A program made the translations under genes and the position numbers. Below are positions 1 through 6,336 of a stretch of DNA of 10,376 nucleotides, piece by piece. The DNA lies in assembly GCA_013152135.1 (NCBI GenBank), contig JAADGX010000173.1, positions 1-10,376 on the forward strand, read 5' to 3'. This DNA comes from Chlorobiota bacterium (GTDB lineage: Bacteria; Bacteroidota; Ignavibacteria; SZUA-365; JAADGX01). A model generated the notes under the pieces. The model saw only the letters and a list, made by a program, of their open reading frames with translations, searched no databases and was not told the DNA's origin. The first letter of the stretch is position 1; the number at the start of each line of letters is the position of its first letter.

Positions 1-16
1 TCCTTGAAAAAGTGAC

Positions 17-1141
17 TTACTCCATGTTTGCGAAAATCCCGACCGGCAAGCGTTGCGTGCATTGGTAAAGATCGCAGCACGTGTGGCACACGCGCTTGAA
101 CGCCCTGAAATGTTTGAGCTCGATGTCGGGCGAAAGGTAGTCGTCCTTGACCGGTTCATTTCGCAGGAGATCGGTGCTGAGGTATTTCTTGTTGTCGTCG
201 GGGAACACGGTAACCACCACGGCATCGTTTCCCAGCGCGTTCTGCACGGCGATGGCACCGAGGAAGTTCGCGCCCGAGGAGATGCCCACCGCCAGGCCGA
301 GAACCGAGGCGAGCTGCTTCGCCATGAGAATGGCGTCGCCGTCCGAGACGCTCACCACGTCGTCGAGGCTCTCGAGGTCCACGATGGAGGGAATGAACTC
401 GTCGGAAATTCCCTGGATACGATGCTGGCCGACTTTCCGGCCCGCCGTGAGAGTAGGCGATTCGGCGGGCTGCAAGGGGTGGATGTGCACCGCCGGGTTT
501 TGCTCTCTCAGGTACTTGCCCGCTCCCATGACGGTGCCGCCGGTCCCGACGCCTGCGACGAAGGCATCCGGGGTCAGGGACTGAGAGCGAAGCTGCCACC
601 AGATTTCCGGCCCCGTGGTCTCGTAATGCGCGTTCACGTTGGCTTCGTTCGAAAACTGGCAGGGCAGAAATACGCGTTCTTCCTCGTTCGCCAGTTCCTC
701 CGTCATCCTGATGCTGCCGATAAACCCGCCCTGCTCGCGGGTTACCGGGCGGATGACTGCGCCCAGGCTTTGAATCAAGTCCACACGTTCGCGGCTCATC
801 CAGTCGGGCATGAAGATCGTGACGGGGTGACCCAGCGCCCTGCCGATGGCGGCGAACGAAATACCGGTATTGCCGCTGGTCGCTTCCACGATCGTATCGC
901 CGGGGTGAATTTCTCCCTTTGCGTAGGCGCGTTCCAGGATGTGCAGCGCCATACGATCCTTGATGCTGCCGGTCATGTTCAGGTGCTCGGATTTTGCGTA
1001 GAGCACACGCGGCTTTCCACGAAAGGCGAAGTGAATTGCGAGAAGGGGCGTGTTGCCGATCAAGTGACGCAGTTCAAAAAACCTGTCGGTCATTCCGTAG
1101 TGCAGGTATTGTTCTGGATCCATGCTGGTAGTCTCGTTCAT
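17..1141 (-). CDS. PLP-dependent cysteine synthase family protein with cysteine-rich C-terminal tail
   Basis: This 374-residue protein is a fold-type II PLP enzyme of the cysteine synthase / cystathionine beta-synthase family. The family typically makes cysteine from O-acetylserine and sulfide in the cytoplasm. Visible hallmarks are IGNTPLL near the start, NMTGSIKDRMA with the likely PLP lysine K61, the substrate/cofactor loop TSGNTG (residues 88-93), the phosphate-binding GTGGT (199-203) and GISSGAN (287-292). The core ends near residue 330. A tail of about 45 residues follows, with C352, C355, C356 and C361 arranged as CxxCC-x4-C, which ordinary CysK lacks. The start is uncertain: no Shine-Dalgarno precedes M1, and M17 (MTDRFFELRHLIGNTPLL) would give the more usual short N-terminus. 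It is transcribed away from the envelope/ccm run. The family call is firm. The exact substrate (O-acetylserine, O-phosphoserine or homocysteine plus serine) cannot be read from sequence. Confidence 0.9.
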   Translation of the reverse strand: MNETTSMDPEQYLHYGMTDRFFELRHLIGNTPLLAIHFAFRGKPRVLYAKSEHLNMTGSIKDRMALHILERAYAKGEIHPGDTIVEATSGNTGISFAAIGRALGHPVTIFMPDWMSRERVDLIQSLGAVIRPVTREQGGFIGSIRMTEELANEEERVFLPCQFSNEANVNAHYETTGPEIWWQLRSQSLTPDAFVAGVGTGGTVMGAGKYLREQNPAVHIHPLQPAESPTLTAGRKVGQHRIQGISDEFIPSIVDLESLDDVVSVSDGDAILMAKQLASVLGLAVGISSGANFLGAIAVQNALGNDAVVVTVFPDDNKKYLSTDLLRNEPVKDDYLSPDIELKHFRAFKRVCHTCCDLYQCTQRLPVGIFANME

Positions 1142-1252
1142 GATGGCAGGATTGGTTTTTGTTCCGGATTCCGCTCGTCAGGAACACTTCCGGAAAATCG
1201 CAATTTTCAACGAAAGTCAAAATTTTCTCTCCGGGGGTCGAGCTGCATTCCA

Positions 1253-1282
1253 TTTGATTCTCGTGGGAAAAAGGTATTTTAC
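1253..1282 (+). promoter_or_regulatory. Weak candidate promoter for the plus-strand run
   Basis: TTTG at 1253-1256 is followed after 18 bp by TATTTTAC (1275-1282). This partly matches the Bacteroidota-type promoter (TTTG, then TAnnTTTG). Read as a sigma-70 site, TTGATT (1254-1259) and TATTTT (1275-1280) each match four of six consensus bases but are only 15 bp apart, which is short. A second -10-like TAATAT lies at 1360-1365 without a good -35 box. The region must hold a promoter for the downstream genes, but the exact site is a guess. Confidence 0.25.
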
Positions 1283-1300
1283 ATGATCCGGAGCGAGCGG

Positions 1301-1318
1301 AGTCACACGGACGTGACT
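1301..1318. repeat. Inverted repeat AGTCAC-n6-GTGACT
   Basis: A perfect 6-bp inverted repeat with a 6-bp spacer lies about 20 bp downstream of the candidate -10 box and about 90 bp before the first plus-strand start. Outer bases GCGG (1297-1300) and CCGC (1327-1330) could extend it as a bulged stem. It could be an operator or a 5' leader hairpin. No poly-T follows, so it does not look like an intrinsic terminator. A chance occurrence is possible. Confidence 0.3.
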
Positions 1319-1405
1319 TCACTGTGCCGCATGCATGTAACGAACAGGACCCTGTGGATTAATATGGCCTTATTTGCTCAGACCCGCAATTATTGACCGC
1401 GCTTC

Positions 1406-1981
1406 ATGAAGCGACCTTCAAGTATTTTTCATTTCGTTTTTCCCATGATCTTGATACTGGCTTCCGCTGCCGGAGGCCAGTCAAAAAGCGATGAATCGCT
1501 TGTTGTCGAAGTGCTCCGGGGAGTGGCGACGGAAGCCGCTGCTCACCTCGATGCCGGTTCCGTGGAGTTGAGATTCAATCCCGAAGACGTTCATCTTACG
1601 GTGCGGCAGGTTTTTGCCGCCGTGCTTTCCGAACGCAACATCCGCATTTATACCGAGCCCCGGCCCGCCGCCGACCTCTTTTTCGTCGACGTTCGGCGGT
1701 TGACCGTGGCGAAAGCTCCCGCGGGAGAGAACATGACCCGCCGCGAACTCCGGTGGGATATCGGCATTAGCATTGAATCACGTGTGAAAAAAATGATACT
1801 TTGGAGCAGGTCTTTCACCGGTTCCACCGTGGATTCGCTCAACGGGGTGGTGGAGACCGGGATACAAGATTTCAGGACGGAGGAGAACGAGCCGTTTTGG
1901 CTCGCCTTGCTCGAGCCGCTCCTGGTCGCGACCGCCGCCGTCATCGTGGTCGTGTTGTTATTCACTGTACGAGGATCATGA
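1406..1981 (+). CDS. Unrecognised periplasmic protein with signal peptide and C-terminal membrane anchor
   Basis: I do not recognise the family of this 191-residue protein. The N-terminus (residues 1-25) is a signal-peptide-like segment, with basic MKR, a hydrophobic core, then ASAAGGQ as a possible cleavage site. Residues 30-160 form a mixed alpha/beta soluble region. Residues about 166-187 are a single strongly hydrophobic helix, followed by only a few residues (RGS). The predicted layout is therefore a periplasmic domain anchored in the inner membrane by its C-terminus. No lipobox cysteine is present. There is no clear Shine-Dalgarno before the ATG, and no better start nearby. Its TGA stop directly abuts the bamD ATG, and the bamD ribosome binding site lies inside this gene, so the two are probably co-translated. 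The context suggests a role in envelope biogenesis, but that is inference only. Confidence 0.75.
   Translation: MKRPSSIFHFVFPMILILASAAGGQSKSDESLVVEVLRGVATEAAAHLDAGSVELRFNPEDVHLTVRQVFAAVLSERNIRIYTEPRPAADLFFVDVRRLTVAKAPAGENMTRRELRWDIGISIESRVKKMILWSRSFTGSTVDSLNGVVETGIQDFRTEENEPFWLALLEPLLVATAAVIVVVLLFTVRGS
1971..1975 (+). promoter_or_regulatory. Shine-Dalgarno of bamD
   Basis: GAGGA lies 6 bases before the bamD ATG and inside the last codons of the upstream gene. It fixes the bamD start at 1982 and supports translational coupling. Confidence 0.6.
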
Positions 1982-2794
1982 ATGAGCGTTCGCTGTACCG
2001 TACCTGTTGTTATCGCGTTCCTGGCAGCGGTATTGGCAGGATGCACCGCCGGGAAAGAACTTTCCCTCGATACCGCCCAGGATCGTTTCCGGTATGGAAT
2101 GGAATTGTACAAGTCGGAGAACTACCTGGAAGCCGTCAAGCAATTTGAGATCATCCGCCTCCAGTTTCCGGGAAGCGCTATTGCGGACAGCGCCCAGTTT
2201 TATTCCGGGATGTCGCGTTTCAAACGCGAGGAGTACCAGTTGGCGGTCTTCGATTTCCAGCTCATGATCCGCAACCAGCCGGACAGCCCCCTTGCACCCG
2301 ATGCGTACTACATGATTGCCAAATGCTACGTCATGTTGTCGCCACCCGTCGACCTTGACCAGAATTTCACGTTAAAGGCCCTGGATGCCTTGCAGACATT
2401 CATGGAACTCTATCCATCCCACGAGAAAGTCGCGGAAGCCCGCCAGGACTACAGCCGGTTGTACCGGAAATTGGCTCTGAAAGAATTCAAAACCGGTGTC
2501 CTGTACCGGAAGCTCGGGTATTATCGCGCAGCCCTCGTGTACTTTAACACCGTCATCGACCGGTACTACAGCACTGATCTCGTCGATGACGCCATGGTGG
2601 AAAAAATTGAAATCCTGGTGGAAAAGAAACGATACGCGGAGGCACGCACCGCCATCCGTGAATTCATGCGCAAGTACCCGGATAGTCCTCTTCTTTCACG
2701 TGTCGAATCCGCCAAGGAAATCGTGGATCGATCCCTGGGCCATTCGACGCTGGTGGGAGAAGCGAAACAAAACGAGAGAAACGACGATGACTGA
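1982..2794 (+). CDS. bamD: Outer-membrane assembly lipoprotein BamD
   Basis: This 270-residue lipoprotein is built of TPR-like helical repeats. BamD belongs to the BAM complex, which folds beta-barrel proteins into the outer membrane from its periplasmic face. The N-terminus has a hydrophobic signal ending in the lipobox LAGC, with C21 as the lipidated cysteine. At least four TPR-like helix pairs follow: near residues 36-66 (RFRYGMELYKSENYLEAVKQ), 68-105 (ending NQPDSPLAPDAY), 165-200 (VLYRKLGYYRAALVYF) and 205-240 (ending RKYPDSPLL). Length and pattern fit the BamD/YfiO family. The acidic C-terminus overlaps the next gene by 8 bp. A generic TPR lipoprotein is the only real alternative. The spacing of repeats, the repeated P-(D/G)-S turns and the lipobox make BamD the best call. 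Confidence 0.88.
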   Translation: MSVRCTVPVVIAFLAAVLAGCTAGKELSLDTAQDRFRYGMELYKSENYLEAVKQFEIIRLQFPGSAIADSAQFYSGMSRFKREEYQLAVFDFQLMIRNQPDSPLAPDAYYMIAKCYVMLSPPVDLDQNFTLKALDALQTFMELYPSHEKVAEARQDYSRLYRKLALKEFKTGVLYRKLGYYRAALVYFNTVIDRYYSTDLVDDAMVEKIEILVEKKRYAEARTAIREFMRKYPDSPLLSRVESAKEIVDRSLGHSTLVGEAKQNERNDDD

Positions 2795-3293
2795 CGACAT
2801 TCGCCCGAAACCCCATACCGTGGCGGCCAGCCGGGTCAAGATGACCGAGTTGGTCCTTCCCAACGACACCAACATCCTGGGCAATCTCCTGGGGGGACGG
2901 CTCATGCACTGGATTGATATTGTGGGCGCGATGTCCGCTGCCCGCCACAGTCATCTCGTGTGCGTGACCGCCAGCGTGGACCAGCTCGATTTTCTCTCCC
3001 CCGTGAAGCTCGGGGAAGCCGTTCTTCTCGAAGCGCAGGTCAACCGTGTGTTCAATACCTCGCTGGAAGTGGGCGTCCGGGTGTTCAAGGAAAACCTGCT
3101 TTCCGGACAGCGCCTTCACGCCAATACCGCGTTCCTGACGTTCGTGGGACTGAACGCGGAAGGAAATCCTTCGCGCATGCCGCAGGTCATTCCCGAGACC
3201 AAAGAGGAGCGGGAGGAGTACGAGCGCGCCCTCGAGCGCCGGCGGGTTCGCCTGGAGCGCCGGCGGAAAATCCTGGAGGAGAAGCGCACTTGA
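2787..3293 (+). CDS. Acyl-CoA thioesterase, hotdog fold (YciA/BFIT-like)
   Basis: This 168-residue single-hotdog protein is predicted to hydrolyse acyl-CoA to free fatty acid and CoA in the cytoplasm. The family motif is clear: PNDTNILGNLLGGRLMHWID (residues 26-45) contains N29, the G-x3-GG turn and D44, which aligns with the catalytic aspartate of YciA-type enzymes. A second strand block (CVTASVDQLDFLSPVKLGE) follows, then the core ends near residue 125 at FLTFVGLN. The last 35 residues are rich in Arg and Glu and likely form a helix or coiled coil, as is common in these thioesterases. The start is the ATG overlapping the bamD stop by 8 bp. The open frame extends upstream in bamD, but that part is a shadow. 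A weak GAGAG serves as ribosome binding site. The acyl-chain preference is not visible. A housekeeping lipid role alongside envelope genes is plausible. Confidence 0.88.
   Translation: MTDDIRPKPHTVAASRVKMTELVLPNDTNILGNLLGGRLMHWIDIVGAMSAARHSHLVCVTASVDQLDFLSPVKLGEAVLLEAQVNRVFNTSLEVGVRVFKENLLSGQRLHANTAFLTFVGLNAEGNPSRMPQVIPETKEEREEYERALERRRVRLERRRKILEEKRT
3275..3280 (+). promoter_or_regulatory. Shine-Dalgarno that decides the TTG start at 3290
   Basis: GGAGGA is followed 9 bases later by TTG, and the encoded protein then begins directly with a signal peptide. No ATG in this frame fits, so TTG is the likely start. The TTGA overlaps the thioesterase stop codon. Confidence 0.65.
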
Positions 3294-4954
3294 ACCGTAC
3301 GTTCTTCGTTTTCCTCTTTCCGGCGTTGTTGCTCGCAACCCCGCTGGTGCGCGCCCAGGAGCAGGCGCCGTCCGATCCCGCACAGTTTCTCGACTGGTTG
3401 CGTGCGGCGCGGGCAGGCACCTACGCGACGCAGGCCGAAGCGCCCGTTGACAAGTGTAATTTCCGGCTCGTCGCGGACGTGTTGCGGGAATGGGAACGGT
3501 CGGGGCCCGTGTACCGGCAACGGATACAGGCCATCCTTCGTCCGCCCACGCTCGATACCAGCATCGTCAGCCCCTCCGGCTTTTTCGAGATACACTTCGA
3601 CACGACCGGCTTCGATTCCCCGGCCATGCTCGATAATGACGGCAACCGACAACCCGGCACGGCGTTTCTGTACGCGGTCGCGGCAGCGGCGGCGTTCGAC
3701 TATGCCTACCAGCAGGAAATCGACTCCATCGGTTACGAACGTCCGCCGTTCCAGTTCGGTGCTTCACGCTACCATGTGTTCATTAAAAACATGGGAGGTG
3801 GTCTGTACGGTGTGACCTGGCCGGTGAATCCGTACAGTTACAAATATCGACGCCCGACCTACACTTCGTACATCGAGGTGGATAACGACTACAAGGGGTA
3901 TTATTCCCCTGGTATAGAGGGCCTGAACGTGACCGCCGCCCACGAGTTTCACCACGCGATACAACTTGGCGGCTACGGGTTCTGGGACACCGACACGTTC
4001 TTTTACGAACTGTCGTCCACGTTTATGGAAGACAGGGTCTATCCGGACATCAACGACTATTACCTTTACTTGAAGGAGCTGTTCGACGATCCGGAAGTGC
4101 CCTTTTTCAGGCGGAGCGGGTACGATCTCGCTTTGTTCGGTATTCTCATGTATCGCCGGTACGGCGATGGAGCCCTGCTCAAGACCTGGAATAATATCCG
4201 GGCCATGCCTCCAATGTTCGCACTGGATGAAGCGTTGAAGGAAAGAGGCGGGCGTATGGTCCAGGAATACTGCACCTTTTCCCTGTGGAATTACTTTACC
4301 GGCTACCGCGCCGATACGTCACAGAGCTACCGGGAAGGCGCCGCCTATCCGACGATGAAAATCCTCCAGAAAACGGAAATCATGAATTCCAGGGCCATGT
4401 TCTTCGACGAGTTGAAACCGCTGGCAACGGAGTACCTGCAGGCGTACCGGGGACCGGACACGGTGACCTTCGTCGTGGCGAATGTCCATTCCGACTATTC
4501 GCTCCAGAAGATGAACGTTCCTTCCCAGTACACTCTCGACGTCATGACCGAGGGATACGACGACTCGTATCGCCAGTTGACCAACGGGTGGGGGTACAAG
4601 CTGACGGCGGGAGAGGGGGAGACCTTTTGTTACGTAGCCGTTCTCAGCGGCGCGGTGGGAGGCGTATGTGAATCCGGTGTGTATCCGAACCCGTATCACC
4701 CGGCCTCCAGCGATTTCCTGACATTCCGCATCAGTGACAAGGCGCCGCCGAGAGTCGATCTTGCCGTTTTTACTCCCGCGATGGAAGCCCTGTACAGGCA
4801 GAATCTGCGGGTCCAGAAAATCGGGGGTTGCAACACGGTCGCCTGGAACGGGTATCTGTCCGACGGGAAGAGAATCCCGCCGGGCGTGTATTTCTATACC
4901 GTCGCCTACAAGGGACAGACCGAGTATGGAAAATTCGCCGTGGTCGACCGGTGA
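3290..4954 (+). CDS. Secreted zinc metalloprotease (MXAN_6640-like) with C-terminal FlgD/T9SS-like beta domain
   Basis: This 554-residue exported protein starts at TTG. Residues 1-25 are a signal peptide with a likely cleavage after LVRA, before QEQAP. The middle holds a gluzincin-type motif, AAHEFHHAIQ, in which H218-E219-F220-H221-H222 is HExxH. It is followed 18 to 25 residues later by E240 and E247 (YELSSTFMED), either of which could be the third zinc ligand. This resembles the MXAN_6640 family of putative metalloproteases found in Myxococcota and FCB bacteria. Residues about 461-554 form an Ig-like domain beginning VYPNPYHP and ending GVYFYTVAYKGQTEYGKFAV, typical of FlgD-like or type-IX secretion C-terminal domains. 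It could be a sorting signal or only a structural domain. The substrate is unknown. The gene overlaps the thioesterase stop and lies 54 bp before ccmA, which suggests shared transcription but not necessarily a shared pathway. Confidence 0.75.
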   Translation: MNRTFFVFLFPALLLATPLVRAQEQAPSDPAQFLDWLRAARAGTYATQAEAPVDKCNFRLVADVLREWERSGPVYRQRIQAILRPPTLDTSIVSPSGFFEIHFDTTGFDSPAMLDNDGNRQPGTAFLYAVAAAAAFDYAYQQEIDSIGYERPPFQFGASRYHVFIKNMGGGLYGVTWPVNPYSYKYRRPTYTSYIEVDNDYKGYYSPGIEGLNVTAAHEFHHAIQLGGYGFWDTDTFFYELSSTFMEDRVYPDINDYYLYLKELFDDPEVPFFRRSGYDLALFGILMYRRYGDGALLKTWNNIRAMPPMFALDEALKERGGRMVQEYCTFSLWNYFTGYRADTSQSYREGAAYPTMKILQKTEIMNSRAMFFDELKPLATEYLQAYRGPDTVTFVVANVHSDYSLQKMNVPSQYTLDVMTEGYDDSYRQLTNGWGYKLTAGEGETFCYVAVLSGAVGGVCESGVYPNPYHPASSDFLTFRISDKAPPRVDLAVFTPAMEALYRQNLRVQKIGGCNTVAWNGYLSDGKRIPPGVYFYTVAYKGQTEYGKFAVVDR

Positions 4955-5008
4955 TGTGCCGCACCGGATCATATTCGCCTTTTCCGTCCCACGAGGTTGT
5001 TTGTGCCC

Positions 5009-5668
5009 ATGCCTGACGTCATTGATCAACTGAAATTGTCCGCCACGGGATTGAGCAAGCAGTTCAACCGGCGCAAGATCTTTCACGAATTGACGTTCAC
5101 GGTGGGAAAGGGGGAAGTGTTCGGCATCACCGGGAAGAACGGCTCCGGGAAATCAACACTGTTGCGTATCCTTGCGGGCGTCCTGACGCCGAATTCCGGT
5201 TCCGTGGAATTCCGGGTGGGTGGCGCGGCGATCGACCCGGAAAAAGTCATCGAGGTGCTGGGATACGCCGCTCCGTACCTGATGCTGTACGAGGAATTCA
5301 CCGCCCTGGAGAACATACGCTTCTTTTCCGAGGTGCGGGGACTGCCGTTCGATACCGTGCGGGCCCGCGACCTGCTGGACCGTGTCGGGCTGCCTTCGGA
5401 TCGCCGGGACGTGGTTCACAATTATTCCAGCGGCATGAAACAGCGCCTCAAGCTCGTTTTCGCCATCCTCCATCAACCGCCGTTCCTGTTTCTTGACGAG
5501 CCCACGACCAATCTCGATCAGGACGGAATCGAGGTGGTTTACTCGTTGATCGAGGAGCAACGGCGGCATGGATGCGTGTTGATCGCCACCAACGACGCTA
5601 CGGACATCACCCGCTGCGACCGCCTGCTCGACGTGACGACGGGCGAGGTTTCGGAGGCTGCGCGATGA
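5009..5668 (+). CDS. ccmA: Heme/cytochrome c maturation ABC transporter ATPase CcmA
   Basis: This is a 219-residue ABC ATPase. With CcmB it powers release of heme-loaded CcmE from CcmC in cytochrome c maturation. Visible motifs (numbered from the ATG) are Walker A GKNGSGKST (42-50), the signature YSSGMKQRLK (139-148) and Walker B FLFLDEP (159-165) followed by TTNLD. The switch (H-loop) position reads IATND, with N195 where most ABC ATPases have His. The start is uncertain: GAGG (4993-4996) is best spaced for an in-frame GTG at 5003, while ATG 5009 is 12 bases away and a TTG lies at 4997. I chose the ATG, and the choices differ by at most four residues. The TGA stop overlaps the ccmB start (ATGA). 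Assignment to CcmA rests on the ccmB-F neighbours as much as on sequence. Confidence 0.88.
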   Translation: MPDVIDQLKLSATGLSKQFNRRKIFHELTFTVGKGEVFGITGKNGSGKSTLLRILAGVLTPNSGSVEFRVGGAAIDPEKVIEVLGYAAPYLMLYEEFTALENIRFFSEVRGLPFDTVRARDLLDRVGLPSDRRDVVHNYSSGMKQRLKLVFAILHQPPFLFLDEPTTNLDQDGIEVVYSLIEEQRRHGCVLIATNDATDITRCDRLLDVTTGEVSEAAR

Positions 5669-6336
5669 AGACGATGCGCGCCGTCTGGGCCATATTTCTC
5701 AAAGACGTTCGTTCCGAAGTCCGGACCCGGTACGCCGTGAACGCCTTGCTGATGTTCGTGGTTACCACCCTCGCGGTTATCATGTTTTCCCTTGCGGGGG
5801 AAGTGATGTCTCCCTCCGCCCAGGCCGGCATCCTCTGGGTGGTGATGTTTTTCGCCGCCATGTCGGGCCTGAGCCGGTCCTTCGTCTCGGAAGAGGAGCG
5901 GGGTACGACGTTCACTCTCCAGTTGTGCTCGGGTCCTCTGGGCGTATATTTCGGGAAGCTCCTGTTCAACGTGGTACTGGTGATCCTGCTCAACATCGTG
6001 ATCGTGGTTCTCTACCTCCTCACCATGGACCAGTTTGTCATCAACCAGCCGGGCTTGTTCTGGCTGGTAATCTTCCTCGGGTCGCTGGGGTTGGCGGCTT
6101 CAACCACCATTATTGCCGCGATTATCGCCCGGGCGAGCTCGAAAGGAACGTTGTTTCCCGTTCTTTCGTTTCCGATTTTACTTCCGTTGCTCATGGCCGG
6201 CATCGATGCGACGAAGTTGGCCGTGGAAGACAACGTCTGGGATGCGGTCTGGCCGGACCTCCAGATCCTGGGCGCGTACATCGTCGTCGTTGTGACGGCG
6301 TCTTACATGTTGTTTGATTATGTCTGGAAAGACTAA
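5665..6336 (+). CDS. ccmB: Heme exporter membrane subunit CcmB
   Basis: This 223-residue, six-helix integral membrane protein of the CcmB family is the permease partner of CcmA in the CcmABCD complex. The N-terminus carries the conserved cytoplasmic block KDVRSEVRTRY before helix 1. The family motif GLSRSFVSEEERGT follows helix 2 (about residues 65-80), and the last helix ends in MLFDYVWKD. Length is normal for the family. The start is the ATG overlapping the ccmA stop, supported by GGAGG 7 bases upstream (5653-5657). An open frame extends 93 bases further upstream inside ccmA but is a shadow. The TAA stop directly abuts the ccmC ATG. Confidence 0.92.
   Translation: MKTMRAVWAIFLKDVRSEVRTRYAVNALLMFVVTTLAVIMFSLAGEVMSPSAQAGILWVVMFFAAMSGLSRSFVSEEERGTTFTLQLCSGPLGVYFGKLLFNVVLVILLNIVIVVLYLLTMDQFVINQPGLFWLVIFLGSLGLAASTTIIAAIIARASSKGTLFPVLSFPILLPLLMAGIDATKLAVEDNVWDAVWPDLQILGAYIVVVVTASYMLFDYVWKD

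Larger units (their letters stand above)
1142..1405. other. Divergent intergenic region
   Basis: A 264-bp non-coding stretch lies between the divergent starts of the cysteine synthase gene and the envelope/ccm run. It is more AT-rich than its surroundings, particularly 1193-1230 and 1250-1285. It holds a short inverted repeat GAAAAT-CGCA-ATTTTC (1193-1208), a weak candidate plus-strand promoter (1253-1282) and a further inverted repeat (1301-1318). Open frames crossing it on either strand look like read-through of neighbouring sequence and carry no recognisable domain. No tRNA or structured RNA was recognised. No convincing promoter for the minus-strand gene was found: a TTGACT on the minus strand at 1215-1220 lacks a matching -10 box. 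Confidence 0.7.

Noticed and set aside
1193..1226. AT-rich short inverted repeat GAAAAT-CGCA-ATTTTC and nearby AAAATTTT considered as terminator or promoter
   Set aside because: It lies between divergent starts, so no transcript needs to end there. The stem is weak, and no paired -35/-10 boxes were found for the minus-strand gene.
53..1396. A 447-codon plus-strand open frame opposite the cysteine synthase gene
   Set aside because: It is antisense to a gene with clear PLP-enzyme motifs, and its translation has no recognisable domain and a composition typical of a GC-rich shadow.
2496..2786. N-terminal extension of the thioesterase into bamD
   Set aside because: The extended part is a +1 shadow of the BamD repeats. 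The hotdog protein starts naturally at ATG 2787.
2960..3289. N-terminal extension of the metalloprotease into the thioesterase gene
   Set aside because: It would bury the signal peptide in the middle of the protein. The TTG at 3290 with GGAGGA upstream fits better.
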